This document shows, one piece after another, positions 46,290-56,640 of a stretch of 64,000 nt of DNA. The notes below the pieces were generated by a model that was not told where the DNA came from, did no database searches, and worked only from the letters and a program-made list of their open reading frames with translations. Source of the DNA: Capsicum annuum (lineage: Eukaryota; Streptophyta; Magnoliopsida; Solanales; Solanaceae). The DNA lies in the NCBI RefSeq assembly GCF_002878395.1, contig NC_061115.1, forward strand, positions 96,360,605 through 96,424,604, written 5' to 3'. Position numbers and translations under genes: made by a program. Position 1 is the first letter of the stretch. Each line of letters begins with the position of its first letter.

Positions 46290-47125
46290 AGATAACTTAA
46301 CCTACCATTGTCTAATTTTCCAATAGTTATGTGATGCTCCATAGAAACATGACACTTTTGATGCTTAAAACCTTAAATTTATTTGTGTACTTAGGTTGTT
46401 TTTGTAGATATCATGCACTTTGGTATTTATTACAGGTAAAATAGGTCTACAATAATGTTGAAATGAAAATCAAATAAAAAGACCTGGACAGACAAATTCT
46501 GATAAAGATATGAGTTAACTCATGAGTCTTCAACACACCAAATAACTCGTAAGCACAATACAAACCAAGGCCAAACTGAGAATCTATGTATCGAGAAGAT
46601 ACAACTGGAGTATCTAAGTCATTAGTTGAAGGTAAGGGTCGTGACAAGGAATCATAAGCATAATAAAATCTAAGGCTACCATCCAAAGTAGAAGTCTCAG
46701 AAGTATACGAGTCAAAAGTCTAAGTATGACTTATATAGAGAGACCGTAAGAAAACCAGTGCTCAAAGCCTGGAAATATAGAAGTCCTAGGTGGATACGAG
46801 TGAAGACCATGAGTCATATGGTCAAGGTACGACTCATGAGTTGATGTCATTTGTAGATCAGAAAGTTGAATCCTTGAGATATCAGACACTAGAATGGATA
46901 CGAGAGGCACAATACAACTCGTATGATGAGCATACGAGTGGATGAGTGAGCTGTACCATGTGCCGACATAACTTTACCTTTCCCATTTTTATTATAATTT
47001 CTAAGTATTCTTAAGATACTATAAATACCCTAGGGTTTATCTTTTATTAGGTTACATTCCATAATATCTTCTTACTTTCCAAGATACTCTATTAAATACT
47101 TTTGTTGCATTTTTTATTTTTTATT
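46290..47125 (+). repeat. Element G 5' LTR (left border approximate)
   Basis: Sequence directly before an Athila/Tat-type gag, with LTR layout: a distal AT-rich part, a cluster of 'tacga(c/g)tc' quasi-palindromes (46,715-46,960), TATAAATA at 47,020-47,027 and a leader. No second copy exists in the window, so the borders are inferred. The minus-strand ORF at 46,447-46,686 is not a gene. Confidence 0.5.
46715..47027 (+). promoter_or_regulatory. Probable LTR promoter of element G
   Basis: Repeated 'atacgagt', 'gtacgactcatgag', 'caactcgtatgatgag' and 'catacgagtgg' blocks lie 65 to 300 bases upstream of TATAAATA (47,020-47,027), which is followed by 'ccctagggttt'. Confidence 0.58.
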
Positions 47126-47129
47126 TGGT

Positions 47130-48237
47130 ATATGCCGGTGTATGTCAACCACTAGGAGAAGAGGAAATCCCTTACTCCCTTTTATCCATAGCCAAAAAGA
47201 ATTCTTCAAGCACCATGAAAGATGACTTAAAAAGTTTGTGATGGTGTTACGGCTAGGGTTTAAGACCCTCATAATATGCCGCCTCCTCCACCACCAAATG
47301 ATCCATGGAATACTACTGACAAATAGATAGAACAATTATTAGCAGCAGCAGCCGAAGAAGATAGAGTGACAAAAGAGAAGGCCCAAGATGAAGAGGCTGG
47401 GATACATTAGAATGTAGTGCTAGCCAGGACAAGACAAGTTCCTAGAAAGCAAGGGAGCATCCAAAGATCTAGAGCTCCAATGATTTCTGCTCATCGGCAC
47501 CTTCAACTATATGAAAGAGATGAAGATATAAAATTTTGGTATCGTTGATGGGGATATGTTAAACCTGCAGAAACGGGAGTCATCATCCCTTCTGCATTAC
47601 CCCCTAATGTTAAATTTGATGTTAACAATGCTATGACTAAATTATTCTACCTGAAGGGTGGATTTTTTGGATCAAAAATTGATGATGCAAACATGCATCC
47701 TGCTAATTTCACTAGAATGGTTCATCATATACTATTTCGGGGGTAGATTAGTAATCTTTGAGACTATGGATGTTCCTATTTTCATTGACTAGAGAAGCAT
47801 CACTATGGTTGGGGGAACTTCTAAGAGGCTCAATCACCACCTGACATTAGTTGCATAAATAGTTTGTCGATAGATTTTTCCCTCCTGCTAGGATACTATA
47901 GTTAAAATATAAAATTTAAAAATTCTGACAGTTACCTGCAGAATTATTGTATGAAGTGTGGTTTAGATTCAAGAAAGAGTTGATCATGGTACCTAATCAT
48001 AGAATCAGAGGATCAAATTTATTGGAAATATTTTATAGATCATTGAATTTCAATTTTAGATCAATGGCAAATACAATTTTAGGAGGTGTATTCATGCATC
48101 TTTAATGGGATGCCGTGCAGGATATGCTGGAGGATATTTCGATAAAAAAAGAGGTTGGCATACTAGATATACTGAGCACAGTATTGGTACATATGCTATT
48201 GGAGAAGATAATGCATATATAGCTAGTCATGATTTGG
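47130..48237 (+). pseudogene. gag: Element G gag (Athila/Tat type)
   Basis: Gag remnant with several stops. It opens with a basic segment ('TRRRGNPL') and a proline run ('NMPPPPPPNDPW', 47,275). Then come 'GVIIPSALPPNVKFDVNNAM' (47,578-47,637) and 'DDANMHPANFTRMV', corresponding to the family pattern 'EDPNxHLxNFxxxC'. After frame changes it reads 'QLPAELLYEVWFRFKKELIM' with 'VPNHRIRG' (47,930-48,005; family 'ESLYEAWERFKxLLRxCPHHG') and 'LLEIFYRSLN' (family 'LxxxFYxGLx'). Homology stops at about 48,237, where sequence of element I's LTR begins, so the rest of G is missing. Confidence 0.76.
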
Positions 48238-49195
48238 TAGGATAAGAGGTAGTACGACTTTGAATAGATATTGGGCACTTAAAAAATAGTTTGTAAGGAT
48301 AAGTACTGTGGAAGTGAATATGGTTTTGACATAGAGAACCTATGGTATAAAATACCATAGCGCAAATGTGTTAGTATGTTTGAATGTAATGGTATGCATA
48401 AGGTAGGTTGAATGCAAAAGGGTTCACATGTATGAACTATACTAACTGACTACATAACATAAACGTGAGAATACATGCATGACTATATAATAACTATAAT
48501 TGAGTTTGTGATAACATGATTACTGAGTTTGAGTACTGATAATGTGAGATAATGATATCTGTATAACTAAAATAACCGATATTGAGAGAATGTATCTGAC
48601 AGTCTAGATTCTAATAGAACTAGCTGAGTTCCTTACTATTCTGAGTTGACTGTATCTAATAGTCCTGAATCTTGTAGAACTATCTAAGTTCTATTATTGA
48701 TATGGAATGACTGTATCTTATAGTCGTGATTCTGCACTGAAATAGTAGAAAGTAGTCATCTAACTGACATGCCCCAAATAATGCAATATAGCTGAGTTGG
48801 GGTCCAATTTGTAACCCCGATTGGAAAGGTGTCAATACCGCGCCATTAGTAAGGACAATCTTTGAGTAACCCTCATATAACAGGTAACTCTTATGAGAAC
48901 AATGGGAACCCTCATATAATAGGTAAAGCCACCTCATCTACCCTCATACAATAGGATATTATGTCTCAACTTATGCTAGCTATGCAATTTTGGAATACAA
49001 GGATTGCCTCTAAGAATCACACCCTCATATAACAGGTGGGTTCCCATCTTTGGGTTCGCTCGGTGAAAATTTCTACACCCATCTAAATAGAAACTGAACA
49101 TGATTAACTGAACTAAGTTAACTCAGTTCTATTAACTAACGAAATACTACTGAGATTACTGAATTTCTGAGATTTCTGACATTATTAAGTTTACT
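48238..49195 (-). repeat. Fragment of element I LTR, minus orientation
   Basis: Collinear with about 61,120-61,780 of I's 5' LTR. Shared text includes 'gttggaaagg/gttggaagg' with 'taacccc' (48,817 against 61,455), repeated 'ccctcatataacaggt' units matching 'ccctctactggtaggt', and 'cctgggttcactt' against 'tttgggttcgct'. Both LTR ends are missing. Orientation matches I, so this is most likely what is left of I's 3' LTR. The ORF at 48,680-48,937 is not a gene. Confidence 0.66.
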
Positions 49196-49214
49196 AAGTT
49201 TTTGTGAGTCACAT

Positions 49215-50165
49215 GAATGAAGATGAGTCCTCCCACTTTTTTAGGATTAAAGGTGAAGGATGATCCACAGGGCTTCTTGGATGAAATGGTAAAGATATTT
49301 CAGGTGATGCAGGCTACCACTATGGAGAGGGTAAACTTTGCAGCTTATCATCTCAAAGATATTTCATATTAGTGGTATAAGGAGTGAGATAGGGATAGAG
49401 GTGATGTGGAAGAATCAGTCTTGTGGAATACTTTTTCTAAGGCCTTTTTTGATCATTTCTTTCCCCAAGAATTAGGGGAAGCAAAGATGGAGGAGTTTGT
49501 GAACCTCAAGCAGGGGAGAATATTTATCAAGGAATATTCCTTGAAGTTTTATCAATTGTCTAGGTATGCTCCTGATTTAGTGACTGGACATGTGGGCAAA
49601 GATGAGAAAGTTCTCTTCTAGGCTAAATCAGGATTTGATTTTTGTAAAGCAATACTACCTTGCTGATTAAAGTTTTGGACATCTCTAGGTTGACTATTCA
49701 TATGCAGCAGGTAAAGGATGAGAAGAGAAAATAGGTAAAGCTTAGAGATAGGCAAGGTAAGAGGAGCAAGTTTTCTAACTAGGGAGTTGCTCAGTCTCAG
49801 GATGGTCGAGATGGTTGCAAATGGCAGAAAAATAAATGAGGGGGGTTCTGTTTCCTACTCTTCTTCTAGTGCTTCTTACCAGTCTAGCAGCAAGTGTCAT
49901 CATGGTGGTGATAATTTCGAGTACAGGGTGCCCAATATCAGGTAAATAGAGGCTAATCAGTTTCTTCATGCCCTCCTTGTCGATTTTGTGTTTGTCCTCA
50001 TCAGGGTTATTATAATGAAGGAAAGGACAAATTCTTCAAGTGTGGCCAGGCAATCCATCGGCTCAGGGATTATCTACTTAATAAAGTTGTTAGAAAGTCA
50101 AATAAGATTCCTATGGTTTCATGTTATTGATCTTGGTTCTGGTGTTGGTCGGTACAGGTTGTATG
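49215..50165 (+). pseudogene. gag: Element H gag, N-terminally truncated
   Basis: Chromovirus gag of the type common in Solanaceae. First recognisable text is 'SPPTFLGLKVKDDPQGFLDE' (49,223 onward; family 'NPPEFxGSxVxEDPxxFLDE'), then 'VNFAAYHLKD', a stop, and an open stretch 49,406-49,621 with 'SKAFFDHFFPQELGEAKMEE' and 'YSLKFYQLSRYAPDLV'. These match the family's 'FLDRFFPxELREAKxxEF' and 'YSLKFTQLSRYAPxMV'. The zinc-knuckle part (49,850-50,060) is degraded but has the usual Ser-rich and 'CHHGGDNFEYR' text. The family's N-terminal hundred or so residues are missing, in keeping with the junction at 49.2 kb. Confidence 0.84.
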
Positions 50166-50179
50166 CTTTGGCATCTCTA

Positions 50180-50635
50180 TAAGAATTCTAAACATCACCT
50201 GATGTTGTTACTAGTACATTATAGCTTTTCTCTCATGATGTATATTGTTTGCTTGATTTGGGGTCCACTCAATCCTATGTGACTCCTTATGTGGTTGTAT
50301 CTTTTGGTTTTTATCTGGAAGTTATTTTAGATCTTTTTTCTTTGTCTACCCTAGTGGTGACTCGATTATTTCTAAGAGAGTCTATAGGGGGTGTATGATA
50401 TCTGTTGGTGTCAAGCAGACTTTGGTGGATCTATTTAAGTTGGATGTGGTGGATTTTGATGTCATTTTGGGTATAGACTGGTTGCACTCTTATTATGCAT
50501 CCTTGGATTGTCGGACCCGTAAGGTTATCTTTAGGTTCCCTGGTGAATCGATTATAGAATGGGAGGGTGTTTCCTTAGCTTGTAGGGGAGGTTTATTTCT
50601 TATCTTAGAGCTTAAATTTTAATCTCCAAAGGTTA
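50180..50635 (+). pseudogene. pol: Element H aspartic protease
   Basis: The catalytic part is degraded: 'CLIWGPLNPM' in one frame seems to represent the usual 'LFDPGSTHSYVTP' with frameshift, and the plus-strand text 'gatttggggtccactcaatc' supports that. The C-terminal half is an open stretch (50,395-50,622) with 'LVDLFKLDVVDFDVILGIDW', then 'LHSYYASLDCRTRKVIFRFP', matching 'DLIVLDMVDFDVILGMDWLxxxxAxLDCRxKxVxFxxP'. It leads into RT without a gap. Confidence 0.8.
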
Positions 50636-50689
50636 TCTTTATCACGTGGTTTGGGTTAAAGATTCAAACTCAGAAGTTCCTTTTTTTCA

Positions 50690-51510
50690 GTTAGTTCTAG
50701 TGCTTAGTGAGATTCCAGAGGTCTTTTCAGATGATCTTCCTGGTGTTTCTCTGGATAGGGAAATATAGTTTGGTATTGATCTAATTCCATACACTCATCC
50801 AATTTCTATTCCTCCATGTAGAATGGCTTCGGCTGAGTTAAGGAAACTCAAGGAGCAGATTAAGGATCTTCTAGATAAGGGGTTTATTTGACCTAGTAAA
50901 TCTCTTTAGGGTGCATTAGTATTTTTTGTGTGCAAAAAGGATGGTTCTTTTCGTATGTGCATTGAATATAGGCATTTGAACAAGGTGACAGTCCAGAACA
51001 AGTATCCTCTTCATAGGATAAATGATCTATTTGACCAGTTGCAAGGCACCAAGTTTAATTCTATGATAGATTTTTGATCTGGGTACTATTTGCTACAGAT
51101 TAGGGAGGTGGATATCCCTAAGATGGATTTTCATACTCGGTATGGGTACTTTTAGTTTTTGGTAATGTCATTAGGGTAGACTAAAGCTCCAGTGGCGTTT
51201 ATGGATCTGATGAATAGGGTTTTTTGTTAGTATTTAGATCTCTTTGTTATTGTGTTCTTTGATGACATTCGGGTTTGTTCAAAGTGCAAGATGGATCATT
51301 CCAATCACCTCTGTGTGATATTGCAAACCTTAAAGGAATAGTAGTTACATGCCAAGATTTCCAAGTATGAGCTTTGGTTGAATGTTGTAACTTTCTTGGG
51401 ACACAATATTTCTAATGAAGGGATCATGATGGATTCGTAGAAGGTTGATGTGGTGAATAGATGGCCTATACCCACGACTCCATCTGATATTTAGAGCTTA
51501 ATAGGTTTAG
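50690..51510 (+). pseudogene. pol: Element H reverse transcriptase
   Basis: RT with good motif retention. In order: 'EVFSDDLPGVS' (50,730; family 'VFPDDLPGLPPxREI'), '[20 protein letters not shown]' (50,930-50,990), '[20 protein letters not shown]', and the catalytic box 'FFDDIRVCSK' with both Asp codons kept (51,261-51,266; family '[10 protein letters not shown]'). It ends with 'ANYYRQFV', leading to RNase H. Several stops lie between the motifs (for example in 'DF.SGYYLLQI', near 51,075). The catalytic centre is conserved here, whereas element A has lost it. Confidence 0.88.
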
Positions 51511-52090
51511 CCAACTATTATAGGCAATTTGTGAAAACCATTTCATGGATAGCTGCTCCTTTGACTAAGTTAACTCAGAAAAAGGATAACTTTCCTTGGT
51601 CAGATGCTTATGATGGCAGTTTTGCAAAGTTGAAGGATAAGTTAACTTCTGATCTAATTCGGACTTTGTCAGAAAGCAATGATAGGTTCGTAGTTTATTG
51701 TGATACATCTCGGGTAGGTCTTGGTTGTGTGTTGATGTAGCATGGGAAGGTGATTGCCTATGCTTCCATGTAGTTAAAGGTATATGAGAGGAATTATCCT
51801 TCTCATGATTTAAAGCTTTTGGCGGTTGTGTTTGCTTTAAAAATATGGTAGAATTATTTGTATAGAGTTCACGTGGATATCTATTCTGATCATAAGTGTC
51901 TACAGTATCACCTAGAAAAAGGTTAATCTTAGGCAGAGGAGATGGCTTGAGCTTTTCAAGGATTATGATATGAGTCTTCACTATCACTCAGGTAAGGCTA
52001 ATGTGGTTGTTGATGCTCTTAATAGGTTATCCATGGGGAGTTTGACTCATGTGGAGGAAGGAAAGTGGGAATTAGTGAAGTATATTCATC
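51511..52090 (+). pseudogene. pol: Element H RNase H
   Basis: Open stretch 51,531-51,740: 'SWIAAPLTKLTQKKDNFPWS', then 'RFVVYCDTSRVGLGCVLM', with the catalytic Asp. Then 'HGKVIAYASM', 'YERNYPSHDL', 'VVFALKIW' and 'VHVDIYSDHKCLQY' follow through three TAG stops, which seem to stand for Gln or Trp codons. A frame change near 51,910 shifts the last part ('YDMSLHYHSGKANVVVDAL', 51,965-52,025). Confidence 0.86.
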
Positions 52091-52199
52091 GCTTGGCTAA
52101 TCTTGGAGTCCGCCTCTTGGAGTCCAAGGATAGTAGTATGGTGATGTAAAAAGTGGTTTGATCATATCTTGGTGTGGAGATTAAGGAGAAGCAAGTGCC

Positions 52200-53260
52200 A
52201 GATCTTATCTTGATGAAAAATCAAGAGTGACATTGGTGGGCAAAAGGTAGTGATATTTGAGATTAGTGGTGATGGTCCTTTACGGTACCAAGGAAGGTTG
52301 TGTGTTCCTAATGTCGACAGGTTGCGACAAAGGATTTTAGATGAGGCACATGAGTTATGCTATGTCTTACATCCCAGCTCGACTAATATGTATCACGATC
52401 TAAAGGAGATCTATTGGTGGAATGGTAAGAAGAGGGATATGGTTGATTTGAGACCAAGTACATGATTTGTCAATAGGTTAAAGTTGAGCGCATGAGGCCA
52501 GGAAGGTTATATCAAAAAATTGATTTTCTCAAATAAAAATGGGAAGTGATCAATATTTACTTTGTTACTATCTTTCTCGGTCTCAGAATCAATATAATTC
52601 AATTTGGGTCATCTTGGATAGGATGACAAAGTCTGTGCACTTTTTTGCCAGTGTGGACTACCTTTTTGGCGGAGGATTATGCTAAGTTGTATCTTCAGGA
52701 GATGGTGATGCTACACGAAGTGCCTATTTTGATTATTTCTTATTGTGGTACACAGTTTATGTCTCACTTTTGGCGGTCTTTTCAGAAAGGGTTGGGAACC
52801 AAGGTGAGTCTAAGTACTGCTTTCCATCCGCAGATGGATGGGCAAGTAGAAAGAACTATTTAGACATTAAAGGATATTCTTTGGGCCTGTGTGATTGATT
52901 ATAGTGGCAATTGGGTTGAGCATCTATCTTTGATGGAGTTTGTTTACAACAATAGCTATTATTGTAGTATTAGTATAGCCCCTTTTGAGGCATTGTATGA
53001 TGGAGGTATAGATCTCCTATTTGTTCGTTTCAGCTTAGTGAGGCGGACATCTTTGGTCCCAATTTGGTTTACCAGGCTATGGATATGATGAAGGTGATTC
53101 GGTATAGGCTTAAAGCTGCCCAAAGTAGCCAAAAGTCCAATACGGGTATTAGGCGTAGAGACTTCGATTTTGAGGTTGGGGATAAGATTTTCCTCAAGGT
53201 ATCTCCCATGAAGGGAGTAATATAGTTTGGCAAGAAGGAGAAGCTTATCCCCTGTATGTG
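52200..53260 (+). pseudogene. pol: Element H integrase
   Basis: Zinc region: open stretch 52,250-52,465 with 'GPLRYQGRLCVPNVDRLRQR', 'ILDEAHELCYVLHPSSTNMY' and 'DLKEIYWWNGKKRDM'. The second His/Cys pair is in another frame. Catalytic core: the first-Asp segment (about 52,530-52,640) is frameshifted; 'ILIISYCGTQFMSHFW' (52,727; second Asp changed to Tyr, family 'IISDRGTQFTSHFW') follows, then 'LSTAFHPQMDGQVERTI' with the Glu kept (52,813-52,860), and '[20 protein letters not shown]' (52,900-52,960). The C-terminal GPY region continues into the chromodomain frame. Loss of the second catalytic Asp would inactivate the protein. Confidence 0.86.
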
Positions 53261-53626
53261 GGTCCTTATGAGATTTTACAGAGAGTTGGTAATGTTGCTT
53301 ATGAGCTGGAGTTTCCTTCTATCTTGAGCTTAGTTCATCTGGTCTTTGACGTTTCCATGATGAGAAAGTGCATTGGTGATCCTTCTTCCGTTGTTCCTTT
53401 AGAAGGATTGGGTCTCATGGATTCTTTGTCTTATAAAGTGGTCCCAATCAAGATCTTGGATAAGCAGGTTCGTTCGTTGTGGACCAAGGATATGGCTTCG
53501 GTTAAGGTTCTTTGGCGGAACCAGATAGTGGAAGAAGCTACATGGGAAGCGGAGGAGGACATGAAGTCCAAATATCCGCATTTGTTTTTTGCTCCTGGGA
53601 TTTATGCAGCAGGTACGTGTCTTTAA
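53258..53626 (+). pseudogene. pol: Element H integrase C-terminus with chromodomain
   Basis: A 122-codon open stretch, the best preserved piece of H. It starts 'MGPYEILQRVGNVAYELEFP', followed by 'LVHLVFDVSMMRKCIGDPSS' (the integrase tail). Residues about 63-108 are a chromodomain: 'PIKILDKQVRSLWTKDMASV', then 'KVLWRNQIVEEATWEAEEDM' and 'YPHLF'. In chromoviruses this module is believed to recognise heterochromatic histone marks. An intact chromodomain of this form supports Tekay-clade placement. It ends with a stop at 53,624, about 160 bases before the polypurine tract. Confidence 0.88.
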
Positions 53627-53787
53627 TGTATCTTTATTTTTTGAGTTTGTTAAAGGAAAGATTAATATATTTGCCTCTTTGTTTTCAAACTTTGTTAAAG
53701 ATTGGGAATATATATATTTGATAATACAAATGACCTATGCATGTGGTTACCCCTACCTTGTCTATCATTTGGGGATGAATGTTCCTA

Positions 53788-53798
53788 GAGGGGGAGAC
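53788..53798 (+). other. Element H polypurine tract
   Basis: 'agggggagac' immediately before the LTR start TATAATACCC (TG decayed to TA). Confidence 0.8.
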
Positions 53799-53857
53799 TA
53801 TAATACCCTAGGTTTTGACCCTTGGAAAATTTCCTAGAATTCTAGTCTCTGGGCACA

Positions 53858-54310
53858 ATACGACTTGAGGGTACGATCCATATGTTGGGGTATGGATGGT
53901 AAGGTCCAGTCGTATACTGACCACTGTTGGTTGGTGGGATGGATTTTGGTTACTAGAAGGGATACGACTTAGGGGTACGAGTCATATTTGTGGTTACGCA
54001 TCATTTAGTTTTATAACTTAATCTTAGACTTGGTTACTTACATTAGATCTGAGTATGAGTGGCTCTCTTTGAGCCTTAAGTTAGGGTTCGAGTCATACCA
54101 TAGACTCGTAGGGTGGACAGTGTTTGAATCTTCTTTGAGCTTAATTCTGCCAGGGGTGTGAATAGAGAGTACGGATCGTATGTTATCAATACGACTTGGT
54201 TGGACAAGTTATATGCTAGACAATGTTGGATCCAAGGGTTAAGGCCAGGAAACAAGTGGAGGATACCAATCATATTTGAGGGTATGACTCGTATAGGTCA
54301 ATCGTACCCC
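53858..54310 (+). promoter_or_regulatory. Quasi-palindromic motif cluster in element H LTR
   Basis: Iterated 'atacgacttgagggtacgat', 'cgtatactgacc', 'gatacgacttaggggtacga', 'tcgagtcataccatagactc' and 'atgactcgtataggtcaat' blocks. Each is an imperfect inverted repeat around 'acgact/agtcgt'. They lie before an AT-rich core near 54,400. The role is inferred. Confidence 0.45.
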
Positions 54311-55449
54311 TGTGATGGGATTTTGGTGCAACATAAGTGGGGGTATTCTAGAAATTTCCCCACTTATCCTAATAAGGTCCCACGACTTCTAACCTAGTTG
54401 AGAGGTTATTTACCCTATTATTCCATTTATTAATACTTAGAAATTTTTCTAAAACACTCCAAATTCTCTCAAGGATTTTTGGGCAAGGGAAGCTAGGGTT
54501 TCAACTAAAGGATCAATTTGGGGCTTGTCTTGGTAATTTCTTTCCGTAATCATCTTGGTTTAAGGTATGTTTTCTTCCCTCGTTATTAATTCTAACTAAA
54601 GTCATGATTTTTATGAATGTTTTTATGATTTCATAGATTGTATGATTTTGGTTTTCAAATGTGATTTGGGGGTTTTGATATTAAATGGTTTCTTATGACT
54701 TCCCATGGTTTTAATTATACTTTTATATGCATTAATGGTGATTTTGGATAATTGAATTGAATGGGAATAGCTTAATGGTACTTGGAATTGGTTTTGGTCA
54801 TATTATGTCCCCAATGTGTTTGACAAAATGCTTATAAAGATATGTTCATTGCATTGACTACTTTTAATGGAACTCTTGCTTGTTTTAAAACCTGGTAAAG
54901 GAATTATTCATGGTTTAGATGGCTTGGAATGGTAAATGGTTTATGCTTATGCTTTAGGGGTACATAGAATTTCCCAAGTGGGTTAATATGGAAAATGGAA
55001 GGGAACTTGAAAGTCCCCTTAAACATCTATATGGTTGGCTATGGATAATACTTGCAAGTAAGGATTGGTATGACGATATCAAATTACTGTCCTTGGTTAA
55101 TAAATGGATAATGGTTTGGTTATTTGGAAATTGGTTTTAATAGTGAAATAATGGCAAGGGTTGTAGCTAAGTCGTAGAAGGTAGAGGTCCCGGGGGGACC
55201 AAAATTATAAACTCGTATTTGCCAATATGAGGTTGGTTTTGGTGACTGTATGCATGATGTCACACTATATTTGGGGGATGTACTAGTCATCCCAAGGTTT
55301 TATTCCCTGTTCGTTCAGCTAGATGCACTAGGGCCCTTTAGGCAGGGGGACTTGAACACATATAGCCCGTAGATGGTTTCGGACGGCAAAGCTACATAGC
55401 CCAGGAAAGTTTTAAAGGCATGCTAAACCCGGTCTCTTTCCCCGACATG

Positions 55450-55517
55450 GTTATATATATATATATGTGTGTGTATGTGTATATGTGTGTGTGTATGTAT
55501 GTATGTATGTATGTTTC
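55450..55517. repeat. Compound microsatellite
   Basis: (ta)n, then (tg)n with ta interruptions, then (tatg) repeats; an expansion inside H's 3' LTR. Confidence 0.9.
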
Positions 55518-56266
55518 TGTGCATATGGATGATTTTACTTTGTTTTATAAATGGCATTATTTTACCCTTACCCTGAGATCATACTAGCGTTCACTCGCTA
55601 ACCCCGTCTACTAACAGTTGTATACCCAGGCTATATAGGAACTGGCCATTCTACTCCTCTTACAAAGTGATTGACTCGAATATTAGCATTTGAACTGAAA
55701 TGGTGAGCTTCCATACTTTCGAAAGGCTCCATATCATGTTATGGATATTTCTAGACCCTTTGATTTTATATTGGATATTGGTTTTGGCTATGGTTGGGGG
55801 CATGTCCCAACTAGATTTCATTACTCTTTTGGTTAGAGTCTTTGTGGTACTTCTATGGTTTGGAATGGGTGGTATCGATATTGGTATCAGCCTTCGTATT
55901 GGTATTGGTATTGAGGTTGGCATCATCAGACATAACTTCTCACTGTTCCAGCATATTTCATTTTAGGATTAATTATATTATGTTTTGGAACATCCTTGGT
56001 TATGGCCTAGTTTTTGGCCCATGTTTTTGTATGGTTTGGTAAGATTGGATTATTTGTATGGGATGGTTTAACTCAGTTGGGTTGGTCATGATTGTGATCT
56101 TATCTCAGAGTCTTTATATGAGCTATTGCACTATCTTGTGACATACTCGAAATCAAGTCAACTCAAGGTATGCGATTGGTGGTTGAGTTGGGTAATGGGG
56201 GTGGTCCCCGTTCGTGGTCGGACTTGGGATTCCCATTACAACAAGGCCCTAAGGCGGGTCGTGTCA

Positions 56267-56640
56267 GTAGGTAAGGCTATCCTTAACTTCCACACTTTCT
56301 AAAGGAACAACAAAAACTGAATCACCAATGCATTTCCTTACTAAGGAAACATGAAACATGGGATGCACTAATGCTAAATCTGCAAGCAACTCAAGCTCAT
56401 AAGCTACCTTTCAAAATGGTTAAAGATCCTATATAGGCCAACATAGCAGGAATTGAGTTTACCCTTCTTGCCAAATATCTTTACTCCCTTCATAGGTGAA
56501 ATCTTCAAATAGACCAAATCACCAACCTCAAACTCAAGATCCCTTCTTCTCACATCTACATAAGATTTCTAACAACTTTGGGTTGTCTTCAGCCTTTCCT
56601 AAATTAATTGAACTTTCTTCATTGCCTGAAACACTGAATA
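56267..56640 (-). pseudogene. pol: Element I integrase C-terminus, cut by element H
   Basis: Minus-strand text ends '...MFHVSLVRKCIGDS' and 'VVPLESVEVKDSLTY', matching H's 'VFDVSMMRKCIGDPSSVVPL'. The next residues, the chromodomain, are missing because H's 3' LTR ends at 56,266. Upstream are 'GKKGKLNSCYVGLYRIF' and 'MKGVKIFGKKG'-like pieces near 56,420-56,500 (family 'MKGVMRFGKKGKLSPRYIGPFEIL'). Confidence 0.78.

Larger units (their letters stand above)
41458..46290 (-). mobile_element. Element F: Athila-like element, interior (5' end missing)
   Basis: Minus-strand interior of an Athila-like retrotransposon whose 3' LTR is at 39,914-41,457. In minus-strand order: quasi-palindrome cluster and leader (46,245-45,760), degraded coding text, a Transposase_32-like second ORF (44,470-43,590), a C-terminal tail (43,120-42,930), 'aagttgggggaggggg' at about 42,895, and purine-rich non-coding text to the polypurine tract. 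This layout repeats that of element B. No gag, protease, RT or integrase remains. The right border is set only by the change to plus-oriented element G and is approximate. Confidence 0.65.
49196..56266 (+). mobile_element. Element H: Tekay-type chromovirus lacking its 5' end
   Basis: Plus-strand Ty3/gypsy element: gag, protease, RT, RNase H, integrase, chromodomain, polypurine tract, 3' LTR. The 5' LTR, primer site and gag start are absent; gag begins abruptly after a fragment of I's LTR. The 3' LTR ends at 56,266 directly against I's integrase terminus, so H had inserted into I before the deletion that removed its 5' end. Confidence 0.85.
53799..56266 (+). repeat. Element H 3' LTR
   Basis: 2,468 bases from TATAATACCCTAGG to 'gcgggtcgtgtca'. 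The length and start are like those of I's LTR (TAATACCCC...). It contains 'tacgactc' blocks (53,860-54,310), a leader-like segment (54,400-54,560) and a microsatellite (55,450-55,517). The ORFs within it (54,076-56,042) carry no family motif and are not genes. Confidence 0.82.

Noticed and set aside
51565..51987. 140-codon minus-strand ORF
   Set aside because: It is antisense to the RNase H coding remnant of H, whose motifs are on the plus strand.
55700..56042. 88- and 66-codon hydrophobic ORFs
   Set aside because: They are inside H's 3' LTR, rich in T on the plus strand, with no family motif; a minus-strand ORF overlaps them.
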